64,000 bases of DNA from Bradyrhizobium sp. SZCCHNS1050 (GCF_032484785.1 NZ_JAUETR010000001.1:4529501-4593500); one strand, 5' to 3'. Shown: positions 16,676 through 26,145, counted from the first letter of the stretch. Translations and numbers: made by a program. Notes: generated by a model from the sequence alone, not told the origin.

Positions 16676-19310
16676 TCTCCGGCGATTCGCCTTCTTCCGC
16701 AGACTGCGTGAATGCCTGCAGCGCCTCCGCCATCTGCATGCGGCCGCCGACGCCGGTGATGACGACGTCGACCATCGTGAACGACGAGTGGAAATGGCCG
16801 TGGGCCTTGAGCTGCCCGACCGGCACGCCGTTGGCGGCGAGCGCCTCCGCATAGGCGACGCCCTCGTCGCGCAGCGGATCGAACTCGCAGGTGACGATGT
16901 AGGCCGGCGGCAGGCCCTGCAGCTTGCCCCGCAACGGCGACGCGCGCGGATCGGTGCGATCCGCCGGCGAGCAGTAGATGTCCCAGAACCAGTACATCAG
17001 GCCGCGCGTCAGGAAGTAGCCGGCCGCGTTGTCGGTGTAGGACGGCCGATCGAAGCTGCAATCGGTCACCGGGCAGACCAGCAACTGTCCGCCGACGAGA
17101 GGCCCGCCGCGATCCCGCGCGAGCTGGCAAGTGACCGCAGCGATGTTTCCGCCGGCGCTCCAGCCGGCCACCAGCACCGGTCCGTCGCGTCCGCCGAGCT
17201 CGGCGGCGTGCTCGGCCACCCAGCGCGTCGCCGCATAGCCGTCCTCGGCCGCCGCCGGGAAGCGGTGCTCGGGCGCATGGCGATAGCCGACGCTGACGAA
17301 GATCATGTTGGAGCGGCGGCACATGTCGCGGCAGAATGGATCGTCCGACTGCTCGTCGCCGAGCACCCAGCCGCCGCCATGGAAGTAGACGACGATCGGA
17401 TGCGGCCCGGGCGTCGCCGGCCGATACAGCCGATAGGGCAGGGGACCGTCGGCGCCCTGCAATGTGCCATCCTTGACTTCGCCAACGGGACGTCCAGGCG
17501 GCCTCGTCGCGTTGAACTGCGCAACGAATTCGCGGGCGCCAGCCGCGCCCATCGATTCGATCGGCGGCAAGTTCATCTCGGCCAGCATGTTCAGCACCAG
17601 CCTGACATCCGGCTGCAGCCGCACGATCTCGCCGTCATTGCATTGGGACGCGCCGTTCGGACCTGACAGCTTGAAGCCGAGCATGCCGCGGCTGACGATT
17701 TCGTTGCAGATGCCGCGATAGGGGCCGACGCCGCCAGTATAGGGCATCAGGGTCTGCGGCTTGCCCGGCACGTTGGCACCAGTGTACCAGGTGTTGGCGA
17801 GCCGATGCAGCGTCACGGTCGCGCAGTCCGCCATGTGGCGTGCCCAGCCGGCCTGCGCAGTCTCCGTGGCCTCGATGGTCGTGAACCCGGCTTCGCGCAG
17901 GGCGACGAGACGATCGACGACCCAGTCGACATGCTGCTCGATCGAGACCGCCATGTTCGACAGCACCGATGGGCTGCCGGGACCCGTGATCAGGAACAGA
18001 TTGGGAAAGTCTGCGACCGTGAGCCCGAGATAGGTTTGCGGTCCGTTGGCCCAGACATCCTCCAGCGATTTGCCGCCGCGCCCGGTGATCGGATGCACGG
18101 CGCGGATCGCACCGGTCATGGCATCGAAGCCGGTCGCGAACACGATGACGTCGATGTCGAAGCTGCGCCTGTCGGTCTTGATGCCATCAGCGGTGATGGA
18201 TGTGATCGGCTCCTGGCGCAGATTGACCAGCGTGACATTGGGGCGGTTGAACGTCTGATAGTAGTTGGTGTCCAAGCACGGGCGCTTGGCGCCGAACGGA
18301 TGGTCGTGAGGCGTGAGCGCGGCGGCGGTCTCGGGATCCTTGACGATCTCGTGGATCTTCTCGCGGATGAGGTCGGCGAGCAGCGCATTGCCGTCGGGGT
18401 CGACACCCTGGTCGGCCCAGAGCTGCGTCAGCATGCCGACGAGGTCGCCCGACGCCCACAGCTTCTCGAAGCGTTCGCGGCGCTCGGCCTCGCTCAACGC
18501 CCAGCTGAAGTCGGTGGCCGGCGGGATCGGCACGCCAGCCATCGACCAGCGCGCCTGCTCGCGCAGCCCGTTGCGATCTTCTGCGAGCTGCGCGGCGCGA
18601 TCGGCCGGGAGCGGGCCGTTATGCGCCGGCAGTGCGAAGTTCGGCGTGCGCTGGAAAACCGTGAGCTGTGCTGCCTGCTCGGCGATGATCGGGATCGACT
18701 GGATGCCGGACGAGCCGGTGCCGATCACCGCGACGCGCTTGCCGCGGAGGTCGACACCGTCATGCGGCCAGCGGCTGGTGAAGTAGATCTCGCCCTTGAA
18801 GTCGTGCACGCCGTCGATCTCCGGCGGCTTCGGCTGCGACAGGCAGCCGGTCGCCATGATGTAGTGGCGGCAGGAGACGGCGGGGCCCTTGTCGGTCGTC
18901 AGCAGCCAGCGCTCCTTGGCGTCATCCCAGGAGGCGCCGAGCACGCGGGTGCCGAAGCGGATGTCGCGGCGCAGATCGTAGCGATCGGCGACAAAGCCGA
19001 GATAGCGCAGGATCTCCGGCTGGGTGGCGTATTTCTCCGACCATTGCCACGCCTTCTCGAGCTCGGGATCGAAGGTGTAGCTGTAGTCGACGGTCTGGAT
19101 GTCGCAGCGCGCGCCGGGATAGCGGTTCCAGTACCAGGTGCCGCCGACATCGTTGGCCGTATCCAGAGCCACGGTCGAGAAGCCCGCCTTGCGCAGGCGG
19201 TGCAGCAGGTAAAGTCCCGCAAATCCGGCACCCACGACGGCGACATCGACCGTCTGCGTTTCACCGCCCGACACCTCCGACGCGCGTGTCTCGACAACCC
19301 CGTCTGACAT
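16656..19310 (-). CDS. Baeyer-Villiger monooxygenase fused to an alpha/beta-hydrolase esterase
   Basis: An 884-residue two-enzyme fusion. Residues 1-560 are a flavin monooxygenase: FAD Rossmann motif GAGFAG (27-32), NADP Rossmann VIGTGSSG, and the [10 protein letters not shown] segment carrying the Arg conserved in BVMOs. The fingerprint FxGxxxHxxxWP reads [12 protein letters not shown] (171-182), so the usual His is Phe177. Residues 575-884 are an HSL-type esterase with HGGG (644-647), nucleophile S718 in GWSAGG, an acidic EFDPLRDE segment and a catalytic-His region HGHFHSSF (837-844). The logical reaction is ketone to ester by the first half, and ester to acid plus alcohol by the second. 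A strong GGGAGG precedes the ATG. Confidence 0.9.
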   Translation of the reverse strand: MSDGVVETRASEVSGGETQTVDVAVVGAGFAGLYLLHRLRKAGFSTVALDTANDVGGTWYWNRYPGARCDIQTVDYSYTFDPELEKAWQWSEKYATQPEILRYLGFVADRYDLRRDIRFGTRVLGASWDDAKERWLLTTDKGPAVSCRHYIMATGCLSQPKPPEIDGVHDFKGEIYFTSRWPHDGVDLRGKRVAVIGTGSSGIQSIPIIAEQAAQLTVFQRTPNFALPAHNGPLPADRAAQLAEDRNGLREQARWSMAGVPIPPATDFSWALSEAERRERFEKLWASGDLVGMLTQLWADQGVDPDGNALLADLIREKIHEIVKDPETAAALTPHDHPFGAKRPCLDTNYYQTFNRPNVTLVNLRQEPITSITADGIKTDRRSFDIDVIVFATGFDAMTGAIRAVHPITGRGGKSLEDVWANGPQTYLGLTVADFPNLFLITGPGSPSVLSNMAVSIEQHVDWVVDRLVALREAGFTTIEATETAQAGWARHMADCATVTLHRLANTWYTGANVPGKPQTLMPYTGGVGPYRGICNEIVSRGMLGFKLSGPNGASQCNDGEIVRLQPDVRLVLNMLAEMNLPPIESMGAAGAREFVAQFNATRPPGRPVGEVKDGTLQGADGPLPYRLYRPATPGPHPIVVYFHGGGWVLGDEQSDDPFCRDMCRRSNMIFVSVGYRHAPEHRFPAAAEDGYAATRWVAEHAAELGGRDGPVLVAGWSAGGNIAAVTCQLARDRGGPLVGGQLLVCPVTDCSFDRPSYTDNAAGYFLTRGLMYWFWDIYCSPADRTDPRASPLRGKLQGLPPAYIVTCEFDPLRDEGVAYAEALAANGVPVGQLKAHGHFHSSFTMVDVVITGVGGRMQMAEALQAFTQSAEEGESPEINAAAS

Positions 19311-19599
19311 GCTGACCTCCCGATGATTTTGTGATTGGAAGAAAGGCTAGCTCTGCTCGCATGGTTTGTCAGCAGCCAAAACAGCGATCTGCGGTTGTTG
19401 CAGTGCGGGCCGTGCGGTGCGGCCGGTATGCCAGGCGCTGATTTTGCATCCCCGGTCAAAAGGCCGCGACGGAGTGGACAAGACCCTGAGAAAGCGACAG
19501 AAAGCGACCCTGCCGCGTCGCATTCACCAAGTTTCAACGCATCGCGACTGTAACAACCGCTACACTACGCCACATCCACGACTGAACCAGGCCAGGCCC

Positions 19600-20847
19600 A
19601 TGCCGTTATCGCTTCCCAAGCAAAAGATCCGCGTTCTGCTCCTCGAGGGCGTGAACGACTCGGCCGTCCGCATGTTCGAGGCCAACGGCTATACGGAAAT
19701 CGAGCGGCTGCCGAAGGCGCTCGGTTCGGCGGAGTTGAAGCGTATGCTGTCGGGCGTGCACATGCTTGGCATTCGCTCGCGGACGCATCTCACCGCCGAT
19801 GTGCTGCAGGCCGCCGACCGGCTGATGGTGGTCGGCTGCTTCTCCGTCGGCACCAACCAGGTCGATCTCGATGCCGCGAAGCGGCTCGGCATCCCCGTGT
19901 TCAATGCGCCCTATTCGAACACCCGCAGTGTCGCCGAGCTGACGATCGCCGAGGTCGTGATGCTGATGCGCCGCATCTTCCCGCGCTCGGTGTCGGCGCA
20001 TGCCGGCGGCTGGGACAAGTCGGCCAATGGCAGCCGAGAGGTGCGCGGCAAGACGCTCGGCATCATCGGCTATGGCAACATCGGCTCGCAGCTGTCGAAC
20101 CTCGCCGAGGCCATGGGCATGCGGGTGATCTTCTTCGATCTCACCGACAAGCTCCGTCACGGCAACACCGAGCCGGTCGAGAGCCTCGACGAGCTCCTGG
20201 CGATGAGCGACGTCGTGTCGCTGCACGTGCCGGAGACGCCGGCGACCGCCAACATGATCGGCGAGCGCCAGATCCGTCACATGAAGGACGGGGCCTATCT
20301 GATCAACAATTCGCGCGGCACGGTGGTCGACATCGAGGCGCTGGCCAGCGCATTGCGCGAGGGCAAGCTCTCAGGTGCTGCCGTCGACGTGTTTCCGGTC
20401 GAACCGGCATCGAACGCCGATCCGTTCGTCTCGCCGCTGCAGGGCCTGCCCAACGTGATCCTGACCCCGCATGTCGGCGGCTCCACCGAGGAGGCGCAGG
20501 ATCGCATCGGTGGCGAGGTTGCGCGCAAGCTGATCGACTATTCCGATGTCGGCTCGACCTTCGGCGCCGTGAACTTCCCGCAGGTGCAACTGCCGGCGCG
20601 CCCGACGGGCACGCGCTTCATCCACGTTCATCGCAACGTGCCCGGCGTGCTGCGCCAGGTCAACGAGGCGGTCTCGCGGCACAACATCAACATCCTCGCG
20701 CAATATCTGCAGACCGATCCCGAGGTCGGCTATGTCGTGCTCGAGACCGACGTGGTCGGCGGTGAGGGCGAGGCGCTGCTGTCGGAGCTGCGCGCGGTGG
20801 AGGGCACGATCCGCGTTCGCGTCCTGTACGATCACGACCGGCCCTGA
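19600..20847 (+). CDS. serA: D-3-phosphoglycerate dehydrogenase
   Basis: A 415-residue enzyme of serine biosynthesis, close to the 410 residues of E. coli SerA. It has an N-terminal substrate domain (LLEGVNDSAVRMFEANGY), NAD-binding TLGIIGYGNIGSQL, the catalytic LINNSRGTVVDI and TPHVGGSTEEAQ regions, and a C-terminal ACT domain (about 335-415) for serine feedback. The ATG at 19600 gives the standard N-terminus. It stands alone on the plus strand; the 289 bp before it are the divergent promoter region with the BVMO gene. Confidence 0.94.
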   Translation: MPLSLPKQKIRVLLLEGVNDSAVRMFEANGYTEIERLPKALGSAELKRMLSGVHMLGIRSRTHLTADVLQAADRLMVVGCFSVGTNQVDLDAAKRLGIPVFNAPYSNTRSVAELTIAEVVMLMRRIFPRSVSAHAGGWDKSANGSREVRGKTLGIIGYGNIGSQLSNLAEAMGMRVIFFDLTDKLRHGNTEPVESLDELLAMSDVVSLHVPETPATANMIGERQIRHMKDGAYLINNSRGTVVDIEALASALREGKLSGAAVDVFPVEPASNADPFVSPLQGLPNVILTPHVGGSTEEAQDRIGGEVARKLIDYSDVGSTFGAVNFPQVQLPARPTGTRFIHVHRNVPGVLRQVNEAVSRHNINILAQYLQTDPEVGYVVLETDVVGGEGEALLSELRAVEGTIRVRVLYDHDRP

Positions 20848-20868
20848 GGCTGTGGAGGCTGCCGCGCG

Positions 20869-21348
20869 ATGACCGGCTCGTCTGCATCGTCTTCAGCCTC
20901 GTCCGTCGTTCTCAGCACGACGGTGCCTGCGCGCGTGCTGCGCCATGATCCGCAATATGGCATGTCGACGTTGTTCTTCGCCGACGGCGAGTTGCGCGTT
21001 CCGATGGTCGACGCCGCGATCGACGCCGGCGTCTCCGTGACCATCGAGGCCCGCGATGTGTCGATCGCGCTGTCGCGGCCGATGGATGTTTCGATCACCA
21101 ACCGGCTGCCCGGCCGGATCGAGGAGATCCTGCCGCTCGATCCGCCCTATGTGCGCGTGACGTTCGATCTCGGTGCGACGAAGCTGCACGCCTTGGTCAC
21201 GCTGGAGTCCGTCGAGCGGCTGGCGTTGGAGCCGGATCTGTCGGCCTGGGCGATGATCAAGAGCGTCGCGATCGGGCCCGGCGCGGTTCGGCCTTCGGAG
21301 CTGCCTCGGCCGCGCCGCTGGCCCGCTTCTGATAGCGGGGATCGGTAG
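20869..21348 (+). CDS. Free-standing TOBE/Mop-domain protein resembling the ModC C-terminus
   Basis: A 159-residue protein whose residues 18-135 align by eye with the C-terminal TOBE region of the ModC encoded at 23348-24442. Examples are VLRHDPQYGMSTL against [13 protein letters not shown], and IEARDVSIALSRP against [13 protein letters not shown]. There is no ATPase domain. TOBE/Mop domains bind molybdate or tungstate. GGAGG stands upstream of the ATG. Its 3' end overlaps the modE-type gene on the opposite strand by 92 bp. It may store molybdate or act as sensor for the DNA-binding-only regulator. Confidence 0.75.
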   Translation: MTGSSASSSASSVVLSTTVPARVLRHDPQYGMSTLFFADGELRVPMVDAAIDAGVSVTIEARDVSIALSRPMDVSITNRLPGRIEEILPLDPPYVRVTFDLGATKLHALVTLESVERLALEPDLSAWAMIKSVAIGPGAVRPSELPRPRRWPASDSGDR

Positions 21349-21679
21349 CCTTCTGCAGCTCAGCGAGCGCCGCGGCGGTGGCCGTGCGGGTGCGCCGCTC
21401 CATCGAGCGATACAGCGCGATCAGCCGCTCGCCGAACGGCGTGATCTCGGCGCCGCCGCCCCGTCGCCCCGGATGAGTCTCGAACACTGGCGTCTCGAAG
21501 GTGCGGTTGAGCGCATCGACCATCAGCCAGCATTTGCGGTAGGAGATGCCGCTCGCGCGCGCGGCGCCGAGGATCGAGCGCTCCCGGCGGATGAAGTCGA
21601 TCAGCAGCAGATCTTCGGGCGACAGACTTCCGCCGTTGCCGAAAGTGATGGTCAATGCGATCTGAGCTTCGCGCTTCAT
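21257..21679 (-). CDS. modE: ModE-type molybdenum-responsive regulator, DNA-binding domain only
   Basis: A 140-residue protein that is the winged-helix domain of ModE: SLSPEDLLLIDFIRRERSIL, then the recognition region ARASGISYRKCWLMVDALN and the typical HPGRRGGGAEITPFGERL wing. Full ModE has two more Mop domains (about 260 residues); here the chain ends in a basic Ala/Arg tail. Its start overlaps the stop of the DUF2478 gene (ATGA), so it is the last gene of the operon starting at 23141, whose promoter carries two Mo-boxes. Autoregulation is therefore likely. Confidence 0.88.
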   Translation of the reverse strand: MKREAQIALTITFGNGGSLSPEDLLLIDFIRRERSILGAARASGISYRKCWLMVDALNRTFETPVFETHPGRRGGGAEITPFGERLIALYRSMERRTRTATAAALAELQKATDPRYQKRASGAAEAAPKAEPRRARSRRS

Positions 21680-22266
21680 CCTATTCCGATCCGCTCGCGT
21701 TGTGAGCCGATCATGTCACGCGGGCTTCGCGCTGTCACCATGCGGCCGGACCACGCCTCGATCCAGCCGGGACGGCGCGCGACATCGACCGGGACGCATT
21801 CGGCGAACACGCCGGCGAAGCGCTTCCACGCCTCCATCATCGCGGGCGATACCGCCGTGATGATCGGAAGCCCGGCTGACATCGCCGAGCCGAAGGCGTC
21901 GGCGAGGCCTCCTCCCGTCGCCTCCTGCTTGCCGAACTTGCTGAGGATCACGACATCCGTGCCGCGCGCGATCGACTGCTGCACGGCGGCGCAGGCCAGC
22001 ACCAATCCTTCGGGATCGAGATTGCAGCCCTGCGATCCCGGGCCGAGATCCTGCGAGATCGAGAACACGCGGTCGTCGTCGAGGCTGCGCAGCATCATGG
22101 CCTTGCACGGCCTGGTCTTGTCGGCGCTGCTCTCGATCACGCCGGAGACGCGCAGCCCGATGCCTGCGAGCCGCGTGGCGAGCTCATCGAGCAGCTCCTG
22201 GATGACGGTGGACGCAGCGCCCTGCAGCGCCACGATCTGACACGTCCCGACCTCAGCGACACCCAT
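21676..22266 (-). CDS. DUF2478 protein of the molybdenum island
   Basis: A 196-residue protein of DUF2478. It starts as a Rossmann/P-loop-like alpha-beta unit (IVALQGAASTVIQELLDELA, then GLRVSGVIES) and includes DVVILSKFGKQEATGGGL, which resembles a strand-loop region of nucleotide-binding proteins. The classic GKS/T is not present. Members of this family are often encoded near molybdate transporters. GGAGGA precedes the ATG at 22266. It lies between the YqeB-like gene and modE in one operon. A role in molybdenum cofactor or molybdate handling is inferred from context alone. Confidence 0.75.
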   Translation of the reverse strand: MGVAEVGTCQIVALQGAASTVIQELLDELATRLAGIGLRVSGVIESSADKTRPCKAMMLRSLDDDRVFSISQDLGPGSQGCNLDPEGLVLACAAVQQSIARGTDVVILSKFGKQEATGGGLADAFGSAMSAGLPIITAVSPAMMEAWKRFAGVFAECVPVDVARRPGWIEAWSGRMVTARSPRDMIGSQRERIGIG

Positions 22267-22277
22267 GGCAGTCCTCC

Positions 22278-23141
22278 TCACACGTTGGCGGAGACGCGGC
22301 CCGCCTTCCGACCGGTTTGCACGATCGCGTGGACCGCCGAGACGACGCTCGCGGCGATCGATCGCCCGCGGTCGTCCATGCCGGTCCATGCCGCGTGGCG
22401 GCCGCGCGGATCGATCTCCAGCAGCTTGACGTTGGCCGGCACGCGCAATCCGTCGCGGGCGATGCCGCGCAGTGCGCCATCGAGCGGCGCCAGCACAGGT
22501 GTGCCGCCGAGCGAGCCGAGCTGCAGTCCCTTGTAGACGCGGGTGCCGATGTCGAGCGGCGTATGCCAGACGGCGTCCTGATTGGAATAGACGAAGCGCT
22601 CGCGGCCGGCGCCGCCGAGCGCACGCGCCTTGCCGTCCGCGTCGCGCGTGGTGCCGTGCGCCACGATCGCGCCGGTGTCGCAAGGATGCGTCTCGATCGC
22701 GATGTCGCAATTGTGCCCGACCGCAAAGCGCGGTCCGATGCCGACGGCGATGCCGGCAGCGCCGCGCAGATCCGGCGTGGCCAGATGCTTCTGCATCCGT
22801 GCGTCGACGATGACCGCGGGATAGCGGAACGCGATGATGTCGGTGAGATGCATCCCGGTGACGGCGACCTGGCTGGGCTCGCGATGAATGCGCACGACGT
22901 CCGCGATGCCCTCGGCCCGGCAGCCGACCACGCCGTCGATGTCGCAGGCCTCGCCATACAGGACGTCGTGGAAGGCCATGCCGCGTCGGATCACCGGCGG
23001 AAAGGCGTCGTGACAGAGGACGAGCGCGAAGCGCTCATGGTTGAGCTTGGCCGCGATCGCGGAGGCGATCTCGTTGGTGCCCAGCACCAGCGCGAGCGGC
23101 TTGGGCGCGTTCGGATGCCAAGTGACGGCGGCGGCTTTCAT
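22278..23141 (-). CDS. YqeB/EF2563-family molybdenum hydroxylase maturation protein
   Basis: A 287-residue protein of the family known as selenium-dependent molybdenum hydroxylase system protein. The N-terminal Rossmann-like part begins LALVLGTNEIASAIAAKLNH, IGPRFAVGHNCDIAIET lies in the middle, and the C-terminal biotinyl-like hammerhead PLDGALRGIARDGLRV is diagnostic. E. coli YqeB is encoded in the region that also carries xdhD, ygfM and ssnA. The partner enzyme may be the fused hydroxylase at 1-2272. The start is ATG 23141 with GAGG upstream. It is the first gene of a Mo-box-controlled operon. Confidence 0.8.
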   Translation of the reverse strand: MKAAAVTWHPNAPKPLALVLGTNEIASAIAAKLNHERFALVLCHDAFPPVIRRGMAFHDVLYGEACDIDGVVGCRAEGIADVVRIHREPSQVAVTGMHLTDIIAFRYPAVIVDARMQKHLATPDLRGAAGIAVGIGPRFAVGHNCDIAIETHPCDTGAIVAHGTTRDADGKARALGGAGRERFVYSNQDAVWHTPLDIGTRVYKGLQLGSLGGTPVLAPLDGALRGIARDGLRVPANVKLLEIDPRGRHAAWTGMDDRGRSIAASVVSAVHAIVQTGRKAGRVSANV

Positions 23142-23259
23142 GCTGATGACCTCGTGTTGCGAGATCGAATGAGCAAGCCGCGGGCCAGATCGTTGCGCGC
23201 CGATCAACATGTTCATTGCATTGAGGAAAAGCAGGCAGCCTCGGTTTGTCTGATGCAAA

Positions 23260-23281
23260 GCTGTATTGTTTAGGATATAAC
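23260..23281. promoter_or_regulatory. Mo-box-like ModE binding site 1
   Basis: GCTGTATTG (23260-23268) and GATATAAC (23274-23281) form an imperfect palindrome of the ModE type (TATATT and an inverted TATA-AC half). It lies about 130 bp upstream of the YqeB-like start, in the 206-bp gap behind modC. Confidence 0.65.
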
Positions 23282-23288
23282 ATCGGAT

Positions 23289-23310
23289 GCTATATTGTCG
23301 CTTATACAAC
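23289..23310. promoter_or_regulatory. Mo-box-like ModE binding site 2
   Basis: GCTATATTGTCGCTTATACA and the AC that follows span 23289-23310. The arms GCTATATTG and TTATACAAC match the known ModE consensus closely, including the central GTCGC. It is centred 29 bp from site 1, nearly three helical turns, so cooperative binding is possible. Confidence 0.75.
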
Positions 23311-23347
23311 ATGTTGTGATGGTGCGGGGCAGGTCGGCGCGTGCCGA

Positions 23348-24442
23348 TCAGGCGATGGGCTCTTCGCGGCGCACCAGCGCGACGCCCTTGACCTGGGCGT
23401 AGACGGCAAGCCCTGCCTGCAGGCCGAGCTCGTTCCACGAGCGTTGGGTGACCCGCGACAGCAATCGTGCACCCTGGCCGTCCTCGCCGAGGCCGAGCAG
23501 GGCGGTGACGCGGTGGTCCGATTGGCTGCGGATTTCCAGGATCTTCGCGCGTAGCACGTTGACGATGGTGCTGCGGCTCGGCGTTTCCAAGGCGAGGCTG
23601 ACATCATCGGCCAGCACGCGCAGGCGGCGGCGTGTTCCCGGCGCAAGCGGCTCGGCCGGCAGCACGAAATGCCCGCCCGGCACCGCAAGCGTCACCATGC
23701 CGTCGATGGCGTCGTGCTTCAGAACGGTGGCGTCGAGACTGACCGCTGCATCGCGGGAGAGCGCGAGCGGCAGTGTCAGGTCGGCTTGGAGCACGGACAG
23801 CGGACCTGAAGCCAGGACGCTGCCATTGCGCATCAGCACCAGCTGATCGGCGAGCCGCTCGACCTCCGCGATATCGTGGCTGATGTAGAGGATCGGCAGG
23901 TCGAGCGCGGCATGCAGCCGCTCCAGATAGGGCAGGATCTCGTCCTTGGTGATCTGGTCGAGCGCCGACAGCGGCTCGTCCATCAGCAGCAGCTTCGGCT
24001 GGCTGAGCAGCGCGCGGCCGATCGCCACGCGCTGCCGCTCGCCGCCGGACAGATGGCGCGGCGAGCGCTCCAGCAGCTTGGCAATGCCGAGCAGCGACAC
24101 GACCTCATCGAAGCCGATGGCGGTGGGGCCGGACGGGCCGGGATGCCCGTACATCAGGTTGCGGCGGACGGAGAGGTGCGGGAACAGATTGGCTTCCTGA
24201 AAGACGTAGCCGATCGGGCGCCGGTGCACCGGGCGGAAGGTCTTCTCGTCCTGCCAGACGTCGCCGGCGACGGAGCATCGTCCGTCCAGGCGGTTGAGGC
24301 CGGCGATGCTGCGCATGACGGCGGTCTTGCCGCAGCCGGACGGGCCGAAGATCGCGGTGACGCCGCGCGCCGGCACCTCGAACCGCGCGTTCAGCTCGAA
24401 GCGCCCGAGCGTACCGCGGAAATCGACCTTGACGGTGCTCAT
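23348..24442 (-). CDS. modC: Molybdate ABC transporter ATP-binding protein
   Basis: A 364-residue importer ATPase: Walker [11 protein letters not shown], signature [14 protein letters not shown], Walker [13 protein letters not shown], switch His in YISHDIAEV, and a C-terminal regulatory TOBE domain from about residue 230 that binds oxyanion. The start overlaps the modB stop (ATGA). It is the third gene of modABC. Its TOBE region is echoed by the free TOBE protein at 20869. Confidence 0.94.
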   Translation of the reverse strand: MSTVKVDFRGTLGRFELNARFEVPARGVTAIFGPSGCGKTAVMRSIAGLNRLDGRCSVAGDVWQDEKTFRPVHRRPIGYVFQEANLFPHLSVRRNLMYGHPGPSGPTAIGFDEVVSLLGIAKLLERSPRHLSGGERQRVAIGRALLSQPKLLLMDEPLSALDQITKDEILPYLERLHAALDLPILYISHDIAEVERLADQLVLMRNGSVLASGPLSVLQADLTLPLALSRDAAVSLDATVLKHDAIDGMVTLAVPGGHFVLPAEPLAPGTRRRLRVLADDVSLALETPSRSTIVNVLRAKILEIRSQSDHRVTALLGLGEDGQGARLLSRVTQRSWNELGLQAGLAVYAQVKGVALVRREEPIA

Positions 24443-25128
24443 GACGCGCGTCGCGTCATCTTCTTCTCGATCAGCATCATCGTCAGAATGACGCCGAACG
24501 AGAACACGACCATGCCGAGCGCCAGCACCGAGGCTTCGGTCCATTGCGAGGTCTCGACGTAGTCGTAGATCGCGATCGACAGCACCTTTGTCCTGCCGGG
24601 AATGTTGCCGCCGATCATCAGCACGACGCCGAACTCGCCGACGGTGTGGGCAAAGCCGAGGATCGCGCCGGTGAGGAAGCCGGGGCTCGCCAGCGGCACG
24701 GCGATCGTCCAGAACGCGCGCCAGGGCGTGGCCCGCAGCGTGGCGGCTGCTTCCAGGGGCTTCTCGCCCATGGCCTCGAAGGCGTTGCGGATCGGCTGCA
24801 CCACGAACGGCATCGAGAACAGCACCGAGCCGATCACGAGGCCTGGGAAAGTGAAGGCGAGGGTGCGTGCACCCCACAAGGACGCCAGCGCCCCGCCCGG
24901 ACCGCTCGGGCCGAGCGCGACCAGCAGATAGAAGCCGAGCACGGTCGGCGGCAGCACGAGCGGAATCGCCACCAGGGCTGCGACCGCCTCCTTCCACCAC
25001 GCCTGCGACCGCGCCAGCCACCATGCGATCGGTGTTCCCACGATCATCAGAATGACGGTCGTGATCGCTGCCAATTCGAGGGTCAGACTGACCGGTTGCC
25101 AGATATCGGCCGAGACGTGCAAGTTCAT
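24439..25128 (-). CDS. modB: Molybdate ABC transporter permease
   Basis: A 229-residue inner-membrane permease with about five to six spans and the EAA loop [21 protein letters not shown] cut to its core [11 protein letters not shown] that docks onto Mod[15 protein letters not shown] and [18 protein letters not shown] are hallmark ModB sequences. It is translated just downstream of modA and coupled to modC. Confidence 0.94.
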   Translation of the reverse strand: MNLHVSADIWQPVSLTLELAAITTVILMIVGTPIAWWLARSQAWWKEAVAALVAIPLVLPPTVLGFYLLVALGPSGPGGALASLWGARTLAFTFPGLVIGSVLFSMPFVVQPIRNAFEAMGEKPLEAAATLRATPWRAFWTIAVPLASPGFLTGAILGFAHTVGEFGVVLMIGGNIPGRTKVLSIAIYDYVETSQWTEASVLALGMVVFSFGVILTMMLIEKKMTRRAS

Positions 25129-25154
25129 CCTTGGAAGTTCATCGACGTGAGCGC

Positions 25155-25922
25155 TCAGCTGCCGGACTTCGGGTCCAGAGCATAGCCGAACTTCTCGATG
25201 ACCGCACGGGCTTCCGGAGTCTTGAGGAAGGTCAGGAACGCGGTCGCCGCCTCGTTGCCGGCGGATGCCTTCAGCAGCACGGCATCCTGACGGATCTCGC
25301 TGTAGAGGTTCTGCGGCACCAGCCAGCGCGAGCCGCCCGCATTCGGCATCAGCTGCGACAGTGCGACGAAGCCGACCTCGGCATTGCCGGTATCGACGAA
25401 CTGGAACGCCTGCGAGATCGTGTTGCCCTGCACGATCTTGGGCTTGATCGTCTCATAGAGATTGAGCGCCTTCAGCGTCTCCACTGCAGCCGCGCCATAG
25501 GGCGCGGCGGCGGGATTGGCGATCGACAGCTTGTTGAACGCGTTCGCCTTCAGCGTTTCCTCGCCTCTCACCGCGTTCGGGTCCTTGCTCCACAGAACGA
25601 GCTTGCCGATCGCGTAGGTGAAACGGCTCCCGGCGACGCCGAGGCCCTCGTCGACCAGCTTCTTCGGCCGTTCGTCGTCGGCGGAGAGCAGGATCGCGAA
25701 CGGCGCGTTCTCCTTGATCTGGGTGTAGAACTGTCCGGACGCGCCGAAGCTCAGCACCAATTCGTGTCCCGTCTTGGCCTTGAACAGACCGGCGATCTCC
25801 TTGGCCGGCTCGGTGAAGTTGGCGGCCACGGCGATGTTGGCGCTCCCGGCGAACGCATTTGCGCCAGTCAGGAGAGCGGCAGCCGCGCACAGGGCAGCGG
25901 CGACGAAGCGCATCGATCTCAT
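25155..25922 (-). CDS. modA: Molybdate ABC transporter periplasmic binding protein
   Basis: A 255-residue binding protein with signal peptide ([20 protein letters not shown], cleaved near AFA). The mature part starts [19 protein letters not shown] and includes [11 protein letters not shown] and [12 protein letters not shown], which carry oxyanion-binding residues of ModA. An overlapping GTG at 25925 is an alternative start; GAGGA upstream fits the ATG at 25922 better. A Mo-box-like palindrome sits about 100 bp upstream, so high molybdate should repress the operon. Confidence 0.93.
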   Translation of the reverse strand: MRSMRFVAAALCAAAALLTGANAFAGSANIAVAANFTEPAKEIAGLFKAKTGHELVLSFGASGQFYTQIKENAPFAILLSADDERPKKLVDEGLGVAGSRFTYAIGKLVLWSKDPNAVRGEETLKANAFNKLSIANPAAAPYGAAAVETLKALNLYETIKPKIVQGNTISQAFQFVDTGNAEVGFVALSQLMPNAGGSRWLVPQNLYSEIRQDAVLLKASAGNEAATAFLTFLKTPEARAVIEKFGYALDPKSGS

Positions 25923-26010
25923 CACAATTGTCCTCGTTCATATCGCAGAGACGGGTTCGCTTCGGTGAATTGCAAGTCCCGTTCCGGCGCAGCGCCCGTA
26001 CCGATGCCGT

Positions 26011-26032
26011 GCTATATTCATTCGTATACATC
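26011..26032. promoter_or_regulatory. Mo-box-like ModE site upstream of modA
   Basis: GCTATATTC (26011-26019) and GTATACATC (26024-26032) form a Mo-box-like palindrome with the same spacing as the two sites at 23260-23310. It is centred about 100 bp upstream of the modA start. Confidence 0.7.
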
Positions 26033-26062
26033 AAAATAGACAGGTCGGCGACGTCCCGTCAA

Positions 26063-26080
26063 CCCGAGGGGCCCCTCGGG
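26063..26080. repeat. 18-bp perfect palindrome upstream of modA
   Basis: CCCGAGGGGCCCCTCGGG is fully self-complementary. It lies between the modA Mo-box and the end of the amidase gene. It may be a protein site or part of the amidase 3' end structure; function unknown. Confidence 0.5.
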
Positions 26081-26145
26081 CAAACGCGATGGGCGTCAGT
26101 GTACGACTTTCGACAATCGAGGCTGAAGCGATGTTGGAAACATGA

